This document shows, one piece after another, positions 54,389 through 63,389 of a stretch of DNA of 64,000 nt (positions within the stretch are counted from its first letter, which is position 1; each line of letters begins with the position of its first letter). Where the stretch lies: positions 147,967 through 211,966 of the forward strand of contig NZ_MSCI01000003.1 of NCBI RefSeq assembly GCF_002954585.1, read 5' to 3'. Under the pieces are notes generated by a model. The model ran no database searches, was not told where the DNA came from, and saw nothing but the letters and a program-made list of their open reading frames with translations. The DNA comes from Vibrio chagasii. GTDB lineage: Bacteria > Pseudomonadota > Gammaproteobacteria > Enterobacterales > Vibrionaceae. Position numbers and translations under genes: made by a program.

Positions 54389-55063
54389 ATGCCGATAAAT
54401 AAAATGCCAGCTGAATCAATGCCAAGAGAGAAACTACTTACTCGAGGGCCTGATTCTTTGAGTGATGCAGAGCTGCTAGCCATCTTTCTCCGAACGGGCA
54501 CGCAAGGAATGAACGTTCTAGAGCTGGCAGATAAGCTGCTCAAGGACTTTGGCTCACTTAGACACCTGTTTTCAGCAACACAAGCTGAGTTTTGTACTCA
54601 TAAAGGGATGGGGCAAGCGAAGTATGTTCAATTGCAAGCCGTACTGGAAATGACGCAGCGTTACCTCGCGGAGACCTTATCTCGAGGCGATGCTCTGACC
54701 AGCCCGAGCCATACTAAGCTTTATCTGTCGAGTATGTTGCGCGACCGCCAGCGAGAAGCCTTCTATATATTGTTTCTTGATAATCAAAATAGGGTAATAA
54801 AGGATGAAGTGATGTTTGAGGGGACGATTGATGCTGCATCGGTTTACCCCAGAGAGGTCGTTAAACGGGCACTTCATCATAATGCTGCCGCCCTCATATT
54901 GGCACATAATCACCCTTCGGGTATCGCAGAGCCGAGCCAAGCTGACAGGCGAATAACTCGCCGATTGACCGATGCCTTGGCGCTGGTGGACATTCGAATT
55001 CTCGACCATTTTGTTGTCGGAGACGGTGAAGTTGTCTCTTTTGCTGAGCGCGGATGGATTTGA
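54389..55063 (+). CDS. radC: RadC-family JAB domain protein
   Basis: 224 residues: N-terminal helix-hairpin-helix region (DSLSDAELLAIFLRTG) and C-terminal MPN/JAMM domain with AHNHPSGIAEPSQAD near residues 171-185, the zinc ligands of the fold. Long annotated as DNA repair, but its function is not settled. Upstream of rpmB-rpmG, as in E. coli. Confidence 0.93.
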   Translation: MPINKMPAESMPREKLLTRGPDSLSDAELLAIFLRTGTQGMNVLELADKLLKDFGSLRHLFSATQAEFCTHKGMGQAKYVQLQAVLEMTQRYLAETLSRGDALTSPSHTKLYLSSMLRDRQREAFYILFLDNQNRVIKDEVMFEGTIDAASVYPREVVKRALHHNAAALILAHNHPSGIAEPSQADRRITRRLTDALALVDIRILDHFVVGDGEVVSFAERGWI

Positions 55064-55205
55064 ATCACATTTTAGGTTGTTAACTACGTTAAATCTGCTA
55101 TCATTCCGCCCACATTTTTAGACCTAAAATCAGCTCTGATTACTCAAGCAAGCTGCGCTGCACAAAAAAAGATCACGAAATCCGCAAAAAGGATCTGTTC
55201 GGGTC

Positions 55206-55234
55206 TTGAGCAATGCGTGTCAAGTTAGTATAAT
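55206..55234 (+). promoter_or_regulatory. Sigma-70 promoter of rpmB-rpmG
   Basis: TTGAGC (55206-55211) and TATAAT (55229-55234) are separated by 17 bases. It lies about 115 bp before rpmB and is the best housekeeping promoter noticed in the window. Confidence 0.8.
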
Positions 55235-55354
55235 GCGCGACCTTTGATAGCCTTGTATGGATTTTCCATAACGGTTTTTACCTTCTATTTTAATTGATAG
55301 AGAGGTTCGGCCACCAAGGTTGATATCGAGCTGAAACGATTGGAGAAGACATTC

Positions 55355-55591
55355 ATGTCCCGAGTATGCCAAGTAACTGGTAAGCGTCCAGTAACGGGTA
55401 ACAACCGTTCACACGCACGCAATGCTACTAAGCGCCGTTTTCTGCCGAACCTACAAACTCATCGTTTCTGGGTAGAGAGCGAAAAACGTTTTGTTAAACT
55501 ACGTCTAACTGCTAAAGGCATGCGTATCATTGATAAGAAAGGCATCGATGCTGTTCTTGTTGATATTCGTGCACGTGGCGAAAACGTTTAA
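55355..55591 (+). CDS. rpmB: 50S ribosomal protein L28
   Basis: 78 residues beginning MSRVCQVTGKRPVTGNNRSH, the standard L28 sequence and length. A GGAGAAG site precedes the ATG. Thirteen bases separate it from rpmG. Confidence 0.98.
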   Translation: MSRVCQVTGKRPVTGNNRSHARNATKRRFLPNLQTHRFWVESEKRFVKLRLTAKGMRIIDKKGIDAVLVDIRARGENV

Positions 55592-55604
55592 GAGGAATTA
55601 AGCA

Positions 55605-55772
55605 ATGGCTAAAGGCATTCGTGAGAAAATTCGTCTAGTATCTTCTGCAGGTACTGGTCACTTCTACACAACTGATAAGAACAAGCGTAACATGCCAGGC
55701 AAATTTGAGATCAAAAAGTTTGATCCAGTAGTTCGCCAACACGTTATGTACAAAGAAGCGAAAATCAAGTAA
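55605..55772 (+). CDS. rpmG: 50S ribosomal protein L33
   Basis: 55 residues (MAKGIREKIRLVSSAGTGHF at the start), AGAGGAA site upstream. The pair of zinc-binding Cys found in some L33 proteins is absent, so this is the zinc-free form. Cotranscribed with rpmB and ended by a strong terminator. Confidence 0.98.
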   Translation: MAKGIREKIRLVSSAGTGHFYTTDKNKRNMPGKFEIKKFDPVVRQHVMYKEAKIK

Positions 55773-55814
55773 TTGATGCTTTTTTGGCTCTTCTTCAGTA
55801 GAAGAAAGAATTGA

Positions 55815-55844
55815 AAAACCCAGCTTAATCGCTGGGTTTTTTTA
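55815..55844 (+). terminator. Terminator of rpmB-rpmG
   Basis: AAACCCAGC and GCTGGGTTT form a perfect stem around a 6-base loop, followed by seven T. Confidence 0.93.
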
Positions 55845-55974
55845 TGCCTACAATTTGGTGGCCTCACGTATCTTTTAATCTTCACAAGGATCTAACCAGT
55901 GCAAATAGCAACATAGAAAGTATCGCCACTTTCACGATATACTGAAGACTCAATAGGTTAGATGGCAGAATCAG

Positions 55975-56505
55975 ATGAGATATCGTGGACGTAGGTGGAA
56001 CAACATACTCATGTTAAGCGTGATCGCTTTTATTGGGGTACTCAACCTTCCTACTTTGATCAAAGCGTATCTTATCGAGCCAGAACCTGAGCAACAGGTT
56101 AGTAGTCCTTACCCCTACCTGTTAAATCCTGGAGCCGAGCTTCAGGCGTTGCACTTCGCTAAGTGGTCATTGGTACTCGAAGATGGTCAGTGGAGCTATC
56201 AATTGAAAGGCTCCGCCCCAGCTCAAAGCATTAGCGCTCAAGAACGTGCTCAGCGTTGGCAGCAACTTGTTGGCACCAAGGTTGACTCGCAAACCTATAC
56301 TGACCTTGCTTCTCAGCTCAGTACTCCGCATACCATAGAAGTGTGGTATCAAGACCAAGAAGAGCCGCAACGCATTACTTATTATCAGCTGCCTGAGTTT
56401 TGGCTGTTAAAAAACTGGAATGATCAGTGGTTGGCGGTGTCTATTGAAGAGAGCTACCTGTTTCCAAGTCTTAGCCAAGACAATCCCTCAACATCGGACG
56501 ATTAG
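55975..56505 (+). CDS. Hypothetical membrane-anchored protein, 176 aa
   Basis: Basic N-terminus and one hydrophobic segment (about 11-30) that would act as an inner-membrane anchor, then a soluble domain rich in Gln and Trp. Family not recognised. It ends three bases before mutM, so the two are probably cotranscribed; that is the only hint about its role. Confidence 0.75.
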   Translation: MRYRGRRWNNILMLSVIAFIGVLNLPTLIKAYLIEPEPEQQVSSPYPYLLNPGAELQALHFAKWSLVLEDGQWSYQLKGSAPAQSISAQERAQRWQQLVGTKVDSQTYTDLASQLSTPHTIEVWYQDQEEPQRITYYQLPEFWLLKNWNDQWLAVSIEESYLFPSLSQDNPSTSDD

Positions 56506-56508
56506 ATT

Positions 56509-57318
56509 ATGCCTGAGTTACCCGAAGTCGAAGTAAGCCGCATGGGGATCTCGCCTCATTTAGTCGGCGAGACCATTAAGACACTGACCTTTCGTACGCC
56601 AAAGCTACGTTGGGATATCCCACAAGAGCTTAAAAAGCTAGAAGGGCAGGTGATTCGTGCGATCTCACGTCGTGCTAAGTACCTGTTGATTGAAACTGAT
56701 ACAGGTACTGCTATCGTTCATCTTGGAATGTCGGGATCACTGCGCGTATTAGATGCCGATTTCCCAGCAGCAAAGCACGATCACGTGGATCTCAAGCTCA
56801 CTAACGGCAAAGTACTGCGCTATAACGATCCGCGTCGTTTTGGTGCTTGGTTGTGGTCAGCACCTGATGAAGTCCACGCTGTGTTGCTTGGCTCTGGCCC
56901 TGAGCCGTTAACGGATGACTTTAACGCTGACTATATCGCTGAAAAAGCAGAAAAGCGTAAAGTCGCGGTTAAGCAGTTCATCATGGACAACAAAGTGGTG
57001 GTCGGTGTCGGGAATATCTACGCTAATGAAGCTTTGTTCTCTGCAAAAATCCACCCGTTACGATCAGCAAACAAAGTAACCAAAGCAGAATGGATCTTGT
57101 TAACCGATGAGATCAAACAAGTGCTCGCGACGGCTATCAAGCAAGGTGGTACTACGTTGAAAGATTTTTCTCAGGCTGACGGTAAACCAGGCTACTTCGC
57201 ACAAGAGCTGCAAGTGTATGGTAAAGCAGGTGAAAAATGCCCAAGCTGCGAAGCGCTGATTCAAGAGCTAAAAATCGGACAACGTAATACGTTTTATTGC
57301 GAAGAGTGCCAAGTATAG
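56509..57318 (+). CDS. mutM: Formamidopyrimidine-DNA glycosylase
   Basis: Removes 8-oxoguanine and ring-opened purines from DNA. 269 residues starting MPELPEVEVSR (Pro2 and Glu3 are catalytic after Met removal). Zinc finger C-X2-C...C-X2-C at the C-terminus (CPSC and CEEC). Start is three bases after the 176-aa gene. Confidence 0.97.
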   Translation: MPELPEVEVSRMGISPHLVGETIKTLTFRTPKLRWDIPQELKKLEGQVIRAISRRAKYLLIETDTGTAIVHLGMSGSLRVLDADFPAAKHDHVDLKLTNGKVLRYNDPRRFGAWLWSAPDEVHAVLLGSGPEPLTDDFNADYIAEKAEKRKVAVKQFIMDNKVVVGVGNIYANEALFSAKIHPLRSANKVTKAEWILLTDEIKQVLATAIKQGGTTLKDFSQADGKPGYFAQELQVYGKAGEKCPSCEALIQELKIGQRNTFYCEECQV

Positions 57319-57409
57319 AAAATCTGAACTCGTGTTCACTTTTTATTGCTAGTCGATAGGCTAGCGAGTAGCTACAATTGTACTAATTATATGAATTGAG
57401 AATAGTAGA

Positions 57410-58414
57410 ATGAAATATTTAGTAACTGGCGTTGCTGGTTTTATTGGCTCTGCAGTGTCAGAGCGACTATGTGCGGCAGGGCATGAGGTTATTGGTATCG
57501 ATAACCTAAATGACTACTACGAAGTCTCTCTGAAACACGACCGCCTTAAGCGAATCGAACATGAAAACCTTACCTTTATCGAGCTTGATCTCGCTGATAG
57601 AGAGGGTATCGCTGAGCTTTTCGCACAGCAAAAATTCGACCGCGTTATTCACTTAGCGGCACAAGCTGGCGTTCGTTACTCAATCGATAACCCAATGGCT
57701 TATGCTGACAGCAACCTTGTTGGTCACTTAGCTATTTTGGAAGGCTGCCGTCATAACAAGGTTGAACACCTAGTCTATGCTTCATCAAGCTCGGTATATG
57801 GCTTGAACCAGAAAATGCCATTCCACACGGCAGACAGCGTTGACCATCCGATCTCATTGTACGCAGCGACTAAGAAGTCGAATGAGCTAATGGCGCATAC
57901 CTATTCTCATCTATACGATGTACCGACAACAGGTCTACGCTTCTTTACGGTTTATGGCCCTTGGAGCCGCCCTGATATGGCGATGTTCAAGTTTGCGAAT
58001 TTAATCGTAGCGGGTAAAGAGATCGATATTTACAACAACGGCGACATGATGCGCGACTTCACTTATATCGATGATATTGTAGAAGGTATTATTCGCGTGC
58101 AAGATCGAATTCCAGCAAAACAGCCAGATTGGACAGTAGAACAAGGCTCACCGGCAACTAGCTCAGCACCATACCGAGTGTTTAACATTGGTCATGGTAG
58201 CCCAGTTAAATTGATGGATTACGTTGAAGCATTGGAAACGGCTTTAGGCATCGAAGCCAAGAAGAACTTCATGCCAATACAACCCGGTGATGTGTACGCG
58301 ACTTACGCCGATACTGAAGATTTGTTTGAAGCGGTTGGCTACAAGCCACAAGTAAAAATCCAAGAAGGCGCCAAAGCATTCGCGGATTGGTATAAAGCTT
58401 ACTACTCACTGTAA
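57410..58414 (+). CDS. UDP-glucuronate 4-epimerase-like NAD-dependent epimerase
   Basis: 334 residues of the extended short-chain dehydrogenase fold: GVAGFIG near the N-terminus binds NAD, catalytic Ser in YASSSSVYG and YAATKK supplies Tyr and Lys. The DNLNDYYEVSLK and FFTVYGPWSRPDMAMFKF stretches are those of UDP-glucuronate epimerases, which make UDP-galacturonate for capsule or LPS. Substrate is inferred. Monocistronic, ended by a strong hairpin. Confidence 0.88.
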   Translation: MKYLVTGVAGFIGSAVSERLCAAGHEVIGIDNLNDYYEVSLKHDRLKRIEHENLTFIELDLADREGIAELFAQQKFDRVIHLAAQAGVRYSIDNPMAYADSNLVGHLAILEGCRHNKVEHLVYASSSSVYGLNQKMPFHTADSVDHPISLYAATKKSNELMAHTYSHLYDVPTTGLRFFTVYGPWSRPDMAMFKFANLIVAGKEIDIYNNGDMMRDFTYIDDIVEGIIRVQDRIPAKQPDWTVEQGSPATSSAPYRVFNIGHGSPVKLMDYVEALETALGIEAKKNFMPIQPGDVYATYADTEDLFEAVGYKPQVKIQEGAKAFADWYKAYYSL

Positions 58415-58430
58415 ACCTAATTGCAGTCAT

Positions 58431-58460
58431 AAAAATAGCGCTCAACGAGCGCTATTTTTT
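58431..58460. terminator. Terminator hairpin, copy A
   Basis: AAAAATAGCGCTC and GAGCGCTATTTTT form a perfect stem with a 3-base loop. It serves the epimerase gene on the plus strand and the GT25 gene on the minus strand. A 28-of-29 identical copy is at 59320-59348. Confidence 0.9.
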
Positions 58461-58461
58461 A

Positions 58462-59217
58462 TCATTTTAACTTAGGTCTATATTCAATGCTTAAACTAAG
58501 CAGGTGATAAATATTAGTCGCTAGATTGAGTGTCATGCTTTTTATTTTGTTTAGGATTTTCATACTAGCGACAAAGTAGTTTTTTCTGCCTTTATGCTTA
58601 CGATCACCTATAATTGAAGGTTGCTGACTTCGCTGTAAGCCTGCTTGACGAACCCCGAACATCGGTTGTTTATGTATCCATGTGTTTCTCAAAAATACAT
58701 CAACAGGGTATTTGAAGGTTGAACTGTGCTTAATGAAAGCTCTTGCTGCATCTGGAGTTATAGCATAGCATGCAGTCCCTTGAGGTACCTTTAAGTATTT
58801 TACAAGTTGTTGAGTATCATACTCTTCAACTGAGTAAAGTAATTTGTTTTTACTATCTTGCAGGCGAATAAAACCGCACTTCTCGATATGTTGTTTAGTA
58901 ATATTTAAAGACTTACGAAAGAGATCAGCGTTAAGGGTAATATGATCTTCGAAGACTAATATAGGTTCATTGAGTTCAACACATTTCTGCCACACAAGGT
59001 AGTGGCTTGCATAACACCCAACCTCTCCTATCGCGTGAGGTCTTCCCATATTGTATAAAAATGCTTTATTTTTAATTTTTGCCAATAGAGGGTGCCTATC
59101 GGATCGAGCATCTACACCTATAAAGAAATCAAAATCAGCGAGAACACTATTAATAGCGTACGTTGTTGAAGTTTGCCGGCTATTATTGCCTTTTAGAGTA
59201 ATGCAGTATGCTTTCAT
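58462..59217 (-). CDS. Glycosyltransferase family 25 (LPS-type)
   Basis: 251 residues. GEVGCYASHYLVWQKCVE followed by PILVFEDHITL matches the GT25 core, in which a Glu-Asp pair binds the metal and sugar nucleotide; here the motif is EDH rather than the usual EDD. The gene is clearly AT-richer than its neighbours and lies between two copies of the same hairpin, suggesting acquisition. It probably modifies LPS; acceptor and sugar are unknown. Confidence 0.82.
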   Translation of the reverse strand: MKAYCITLKGNNSRQTSTTYAINSVLADFDFFIGVDARSDRHPLLAKIKNKAFLYNMGRPHAIGEVGCYASHYLVWQKCVELNEPILVFEDHITLNADLFRKSLNITKQHIEKCGFIRLQDSKNKLLYSVEEYDTQQLVKYLKVPQGTACYAITPDAARAFIKHSSTFKYPVDVFLRNTWIHKQPMFGVRQAGLQRSQQPSIIGDRKHKGRKNYFVASMKILNKIKSMTLNLATNIYHLLSLSIEYRPKLK

Positions 59218-59319
59218 AACAGTATTTGTTTATATACAAGAATGATATGTTATCACTCACTTTGAGTTTTTGTAATGGTTGTTCTCTTTTCTGACTGGTT
59301 TTAATTGATAGTTTCGAAT

Positions 59320-59348
59320 AAAAATAGCGCTCAATGAGCGCTATTTTT
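59320..59348. terminator. Terminator hairpin, copy B
   Basis: Same 29-bp hairpin as copy A with one base difference in the loop (T for C). On the minus strand it ends coaD and lies just upstream of the GT25 gene. Confidence 0.88.
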
Positions 59349-59364
59349 GTTTTTGAATACAGGG

Positions 59365-59847
59365 TTATTTCATTGTTTTCAGTTTGATTTCATCTGCAAC
59401 TTTCTGTGGCACAAACTGACTTATGTCCCCACCATGTATCGCGACTTCACGAACAATCGTCGAAGATAGGAAGGCATACTCTTCCGAAGGAGTTAGGAAC
59501 ACGCTTTCAAGACCGGGGAGGAGCTTGCGGTACATACTAGTGAGACCAAATTCGTACTCAAAATCCATAGTTGTTCTTAGGCCACGTACTAATACGTTAG
59601 CTTTCTGCTCTTTGGCAAAGTCGACAAGCAAACCAGAAAAGCCTTCTACAGATACATTAGGTAAGTGAGACACAGCATCACGCAACAGCTCTACTCGTTC
59701 ATCTAGCTTAAACATGGTCTTTTTGCTTGGGCTCGCGGCTACTCCCACCGTGATATGATCAAACATGCTAGCAGCACGGACGATAATATCGAGGTGACCA
59801 TTGGTTACCGGATCGAAAGTACCTGGGTAGATAACGTGTGTGGTCAT
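59365..59847 (-). CDS. coaD: Phosphopantetheine adenylyltransferase
   Basis: Penultimate step of coenzyme A synthesis. 160 residues, E. coli 159. TNGH at residues 15-18 and SSTIVREVA near 128 are the nucleotidyltransferase signatures. It begins one base after the stop of the heptosyltransferase gene, so the two are cotranscribed. Confidence 0.97.
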   Translation of the reverse strand: MTTHVIYPGTFDPVTNGHLDIIVRAASMFDHITVGVAASPSKKTMFKLDERVELLRDAVSHLPNVSVEGFSGLLVDFAKEQKANVLVRGLRTTMDFEYEFGLTSMYRKLLPGLESVFLTPSEEYAFLSSTIVREVAIHGGDISQFVPQKVADEIKLKTMK

Positions 59848-59848
59848 A

Positions 59849-60913
59849 TTAGCTGTCCTTGCTTGGTGTTTTAATAGAGTTTAAGGCTTTGTCGAGAGTC
59901 TGCTTTACCATGTCGAGCGTGATGTCTTTCATTAAATCATCGCCTTTTGCTCGAGTTCCCCATGGAAGATCTTTAACCGGTTTCCCTTGTTGCGCCTCTA
60001 CGTGCTGTTGATAAACACTGACCACAATATCAAGGTCATTGTAGGGCCCTGTTCTTCGTGGATCACTGTGTGCGTATAACCCGATGACAGGTGTAGACTG
60101 TGTCGTCGCTAGATGTGCTGGGCCGGTATCTGGTGCGATTACCACGGTCGCATGCTTGAGTACTGCGGTGAGCTGTTTTAGGTTAGTTTTACCAATTAAG
60201 TTGATAACTGGAGATTGGCATAGCGCTTCGATGTCTTTACCAAGGTTTACTTCTCGTGGAGCAGGAGAGCCACACAGTACCACTTGCATCCCTTTTTCTA
60301 CTGCATAGTCGGCAATAGCGGCATATCGTTCAGTTAACCAGTTACGTGAATCTTTGCTTGCAGCAGGAGAGATAACTAAGGTTTGTTTCCCAGCCATGGT
60401 GTCGATGGCTAGTTGTTCGTCTTCCGGTGTTAGAGGAATATCCCATTGGGGTTTATCGAAGGGCACACCAATGTAGCGAGCAAATTCGGCAAAGTTATCT
60501 AATACATGAAACTTGTCTGAAATAGGCAGGTGGCGATTAGTAAAGAGTGACTGCATTTCACGAGTACGGTTTTTGCCAAACCCTACCTTACACTTCGCCT
60601 TTATTCCCCAGGAAAGGACGCTGGCTCTGAGTGCTGCTTGCATGTGTAGCAGCGCATCAAATTTGCGATCTGACAATTGGCGCCATAGTTCACGCATTCC
60701 TTTGAAGCCTTGTTTCTTATCGAAAATAACGACTTCAATACCTGGCAGGTCGCCGATCAGCATGGCTTCTATTTTCCCTGTTATCCAGGTAATTTTCGTT
60801 TCAGGCCACTGCTTCTGGATGGCTTGAACCACAGAAATAGCATGACAAACATCGCCAATCGCGGATAGGCGAATTATGCAAAGAGATTGAGGTGCAGCTG
60901 AGAACAGTGACAT
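59849..60913 (-). CDS. GT9-family LPS heptosyltransferase
   Basis: 354 residues. N-terminal IIRLSAIGDVCHAISVVQAIQ and C-terminal VVIAPDTGPAHLATTQSTPVIGLYAHS are the two GT9 signatures, so it transfers heptose to the LPS inner core in the cytosol. Which position it uses (WaaC, WaaF or OpsX-like) is not resolved. Divergent from kdkA and followed by coaD. Confidence 0.9.
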   Translation of the reverse strand: MSLFSAAPQSLCIIRLSAIGDVCHAISVVQAIQKQWPETKITWITGKIEAMLIGDLPGIEVVIFDKKQGFKGMRELWRQLSDRKFDALLHMQAALRASVLSWGIKAKCKVGFGKNRTREMQSLFTNRHLPISDKFHVLDNFAEFARYIGVPFDKPQWDIPLTPEDEQLAIDTMAGKQTLVISPAASKDSRNWLTERYAAIADYAVEKGMQVVLCGSPAPREVNLGKDIEALCQSPVINLIGKTNLKQLTAVLKHATVVIAPDTGPAHLATTQSTPVIGLYAHSDPRRTGPYNDLDIVVSVYQQHVEAQQGKPVKDLPWGTRAKGDDLMKDITLDMVKQTLDKALNSIKTPSKDS

Positions 60914-61008
60914 ACAGAGTCCGAAAAAGTGAATAACATCAGAATTATGCAGATACTCGCATTAGTTGTAAAATAGCAATGACGAAAAGCGACCCAAAGG
61001 CCTCATAG

Positions 61009-61722
61009 ATGGAAACGATTAACACTAAGAACCAAACAATTTGGTATGACTCTGAACTTCTGGCTCAAGTGCCGGTGAGTGAGATGGTTCAGATCTTTGA
61101 GGTAGAATATTGGCAGCAACGTGAAGCTATTTCAGGGAGTGCACAGGGTCGTGGCACCACCTGGTTTATTCAGCTTGATGGACTGCAAGCTGCGTTGCGT
61201 CACTATCGCCGTGGTGGGCTATTTGGCAAACTCGTTGAAGACCAATATCGATTTTCTGATTGGGAAAGCACGCGCTGCGCGATGGAGCTTAATGTTCTTA
61301 ATGTATTGGCTAATGCCGGTGTGAATGTACCCAAGCCGATTGCCGCGAGGGCGACCAAAAGCGGATTCTTTTATCGTGCAGATCTGATGTCGGAGCGAAT
61401 CCCCAATGCGAAAGATCTGGTTGATGTCTTGGTAGCTAATCCGATAGGTGCGGACATTTATCAAAAAATTGGTCAAGAGATACGTAAAATGCATGATGCT
61501 GGCGTTAATCACACTGATCTCAACATTCATAATATCCTGCTTGATGATTCACAAAAGGTGTGGATTATTGACTTTGACAAGTGTGGTCAGCAAGCGGGTG
61601 ATGACTGGAAAGAAGGGAACTTGAATCGCTTAAAGCGCTCGTTCTTGAAAGAAGTGAACAAGCGCCAGATTCAATGGCAAGAGTCGGATTGGGAGCCTCT
61701 TTTAACAGGCTACCAAGGCTAA
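61009..61722 (+). CDS. kdkA: 3-deoxy-D-manno-octulosonic acid kinase
   Basis: Phosphorylates the Kdo of Kdo-lipid A, as in Vibrio and Haemophilus where a single Kdo is phosphorylated. 237 residues of protein-kinase-like fold with HTDLNIHNILLDD near residue 165 (catalytic loop) and IDFDKC near 187 (metal site). Divergent from the heptosyltransferase gene. Confidence 0.93.
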   Translation: METINTKNQTIWYDSELLAQVPVSEMVQIFEVEYWQQREAISGSAQGRGTTWFIQLDGLQAALRHYRRGGLFGKLVEDQYRFSDWESTRCAMELNVLNVLANAGVNVPKPIAARATKSGFFYRADLMSERIPNAKDLVDVLVANPIGADIYQKIGQEIRKMHDAGVNHTDLNIHNILLDDSQKVWIIDFDKCGQQAGDDWKEGNLNRLKRSFLKEVNKRQIQWQESDWEPLLTGYQG

Positions 61723-61741
61723 CGAAACCGAATGGTTGTTG

Positions 61742-62019
61742 GGGCGTGTTGACCTTTTGCGGTTAAATTTTCTTCGAGATAAAAGCGTTTTAATCGCGGC
61801 GAGGGGGAAGTAGCCTAGTCATTCTAAGCAAATCTACCTCAACAAAGAGTAAAGCGCTTTTTGCGGGGGCGCTCAGCTCGAACCCTTCGGGCAGCGTTTG
61901 CTGGTCATTTCTACTACGTTATCGGCTTATCATGTAGGCTAGCTACATACCAAAGCCTCTGCCTTGTATAAATACCCAGCAACTCGCTGCAAAAATCAGC
62001 TCAAAAGATCAACACGCCC
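61742..62019. mobile_element. MITE-like element with 18-bp inverted ends
   Basis: The left end GGGCGTGTTGACCTTTTG (61742-61759) is inverted at the right end (62002-62019) with one mismatch. The 278-bp interior has no transposase frame. No clear target duplication is visible at the borders. The right end overlaps the first base of the waaA stop codon complement, so the element abuts that gene directly. Confidence 0.7.
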
Positions 62020-63281
62020 TAATCAATAATGTATTGTAAGGTGTTATCTAACGCTCCTCGATTCTGCTCAACCACTTGATAAGCCGCCAAGCCTTTATCT
62101 TTACGTAAGCTAGGCTGTGTGAACAGCTCTTTTAGCTGGCCTACAATTTCATTGCTGTTTTGACAAATAGTGACAGCTTGAGCTTCAAGCAGTTTGTCGG
62201 TGATCTCGCTAAAATTAAAGTAGCTAGGGCCATTTAGCAGAGGCAACTTCAGGGATGCTGGCTCTAGCAAGTTATGCCCTCCAACTTTATCTCCAACAAG
62301 GCTTCCGCCCATAAAACAGACATCAGCGCCGCCGAGTAGTACCAACATTTCGCCCATGGTATCAGCTATATAGACTTCAACATCAGATGTTAATACTTGC
62401 TGACTCGTTCGAGTGACGGTGTTGAAGCCGTGCTGCTTAGCTAGCTCTGTCACTTGGTTGAATCGCTCTGGATGGCGAGGCACGATGATCAGTAGCGCAT
62501 TCGGATTGTCTTTTATAAGTTGCTTATGAGCATCTAAAACAACATCGTCTTCACCTTGGTGGGTGCTAGCCGCAATCCAGACATCACGATTAGAGCCAAA
62601 TTGTGCCCTTAATGCTTTGCCTTTTTCAACTTGTTCAGCAGAGACTTCAATATCAAACTTGATAGAGCCTGTCACATGCACAGATGCTTTATCTAGGCCT
62701 AGCCTAACAAAACGCTCCGCATCACTAGGGTACTGGCAGAGTACCTGAGATAGTTTTTTAGCTAGAAGGTTAAATACGGGTTGGAACTTAGCGTAGCGTT
62801 GGCATGAATGTTCAGAAAGGCGAGCGTTAAGCACTGAAATAGGAATCCCAGCTTTCGCGACGCAATGCAGCGTGTTTGGCCAAAGCTCTGTTTCCATAAT
62901 CAACATCTGCTTTGGTTTTACTGATTTAAGGAAGCCTCGTACACACCAAGAAAAATCAATCGGCATGTAGCGATGCTCGACCAAACCACCAAGTTTGTCT
63001 ATTTGTTCTGCACCTGTGCTGGTTGTCGTGGTAACGATGATGGCTTGATTTGGGGCTCGCTGCTTCAATTGCTTGATAATAGGTATCGCAGCAATAGATT
63101 CACCTACCGACACCGCATGAATCCAGATCGGGCTTTTACCTTGAATCTTCGGTGTAATACCGAAATGCTCTTTCCAGCGCTTACCGAAACTTGGTTTGTC
63201 GGGTTTGCTCTTATAAAGCCCATAGAGGAGCAGTGGAGAGGCCAATGACAATATAAGAGTGTATATAAGTCGTATAAGCAT
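62019..63281 (-). CDS. waaA: 3-deoxy-D-manno-octulosonic acid transferase
   Basis: Attaches Kdo to lipid IVA at the inner membrane. 420 residues, one N-terminal membrane helix, GT30 domain with HAVSVGESIAA near residue 57 and the C-terminal GT-B motif GGADVCFMGGSLVGDKVGGHNLLEPA. The stop codon TAG is formed at the border with the MITE-like element. Together with kdkA and the heptosyltransferase this is the LPS inner core cluster. Confidence 0.94.
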   Translation of the reverse strand: MLIRLIYTLILSLASPLLLYGLYKSKPDKPSFGKRWKEHFGITPKIQGKSPIWIHAVSVGESIAAIPIIKQLKQRAPNQAIIVTTTTSTGAEQIDKLGGLVEHRYMPIDFSWCVRGFLKSVKPKQMLIMETELWPNTLHCVAKAGIPISVLNARLSEHSCQRYAKFQPVFNLLAKKLSQVLCQYPSDAERFVRLGLDKASVHVTGSIKFDIEVSAEQVEKGKALRAQFGSNRDVWIAASTHQGEDDVVLDAHKQLIKDNPNALLIIVPRHPERFNQVTELAKQHGFNTVTRTSQQVLTSDVEVYIADTMGEMLVLLGGADVCFMGGSLVGDKVGGHNLLEPASLKLPLLNGPSYFNFSEITDKLLEAQAVTICQNSNEIVGQLKELFTQPSLRKDKGLAAYQVVEQNRGALDNTLQYIID

Positions 63282-63389
63282 AAGAACAGTGACACCAGAG
63301 GGTAAAATCAGTAATCAGAAGAGTATTTTCTTCAATCTCGAAAGTAAAGAGCGTTATAATTAAATGCTTAGTGACACTTTCAAACGGAA

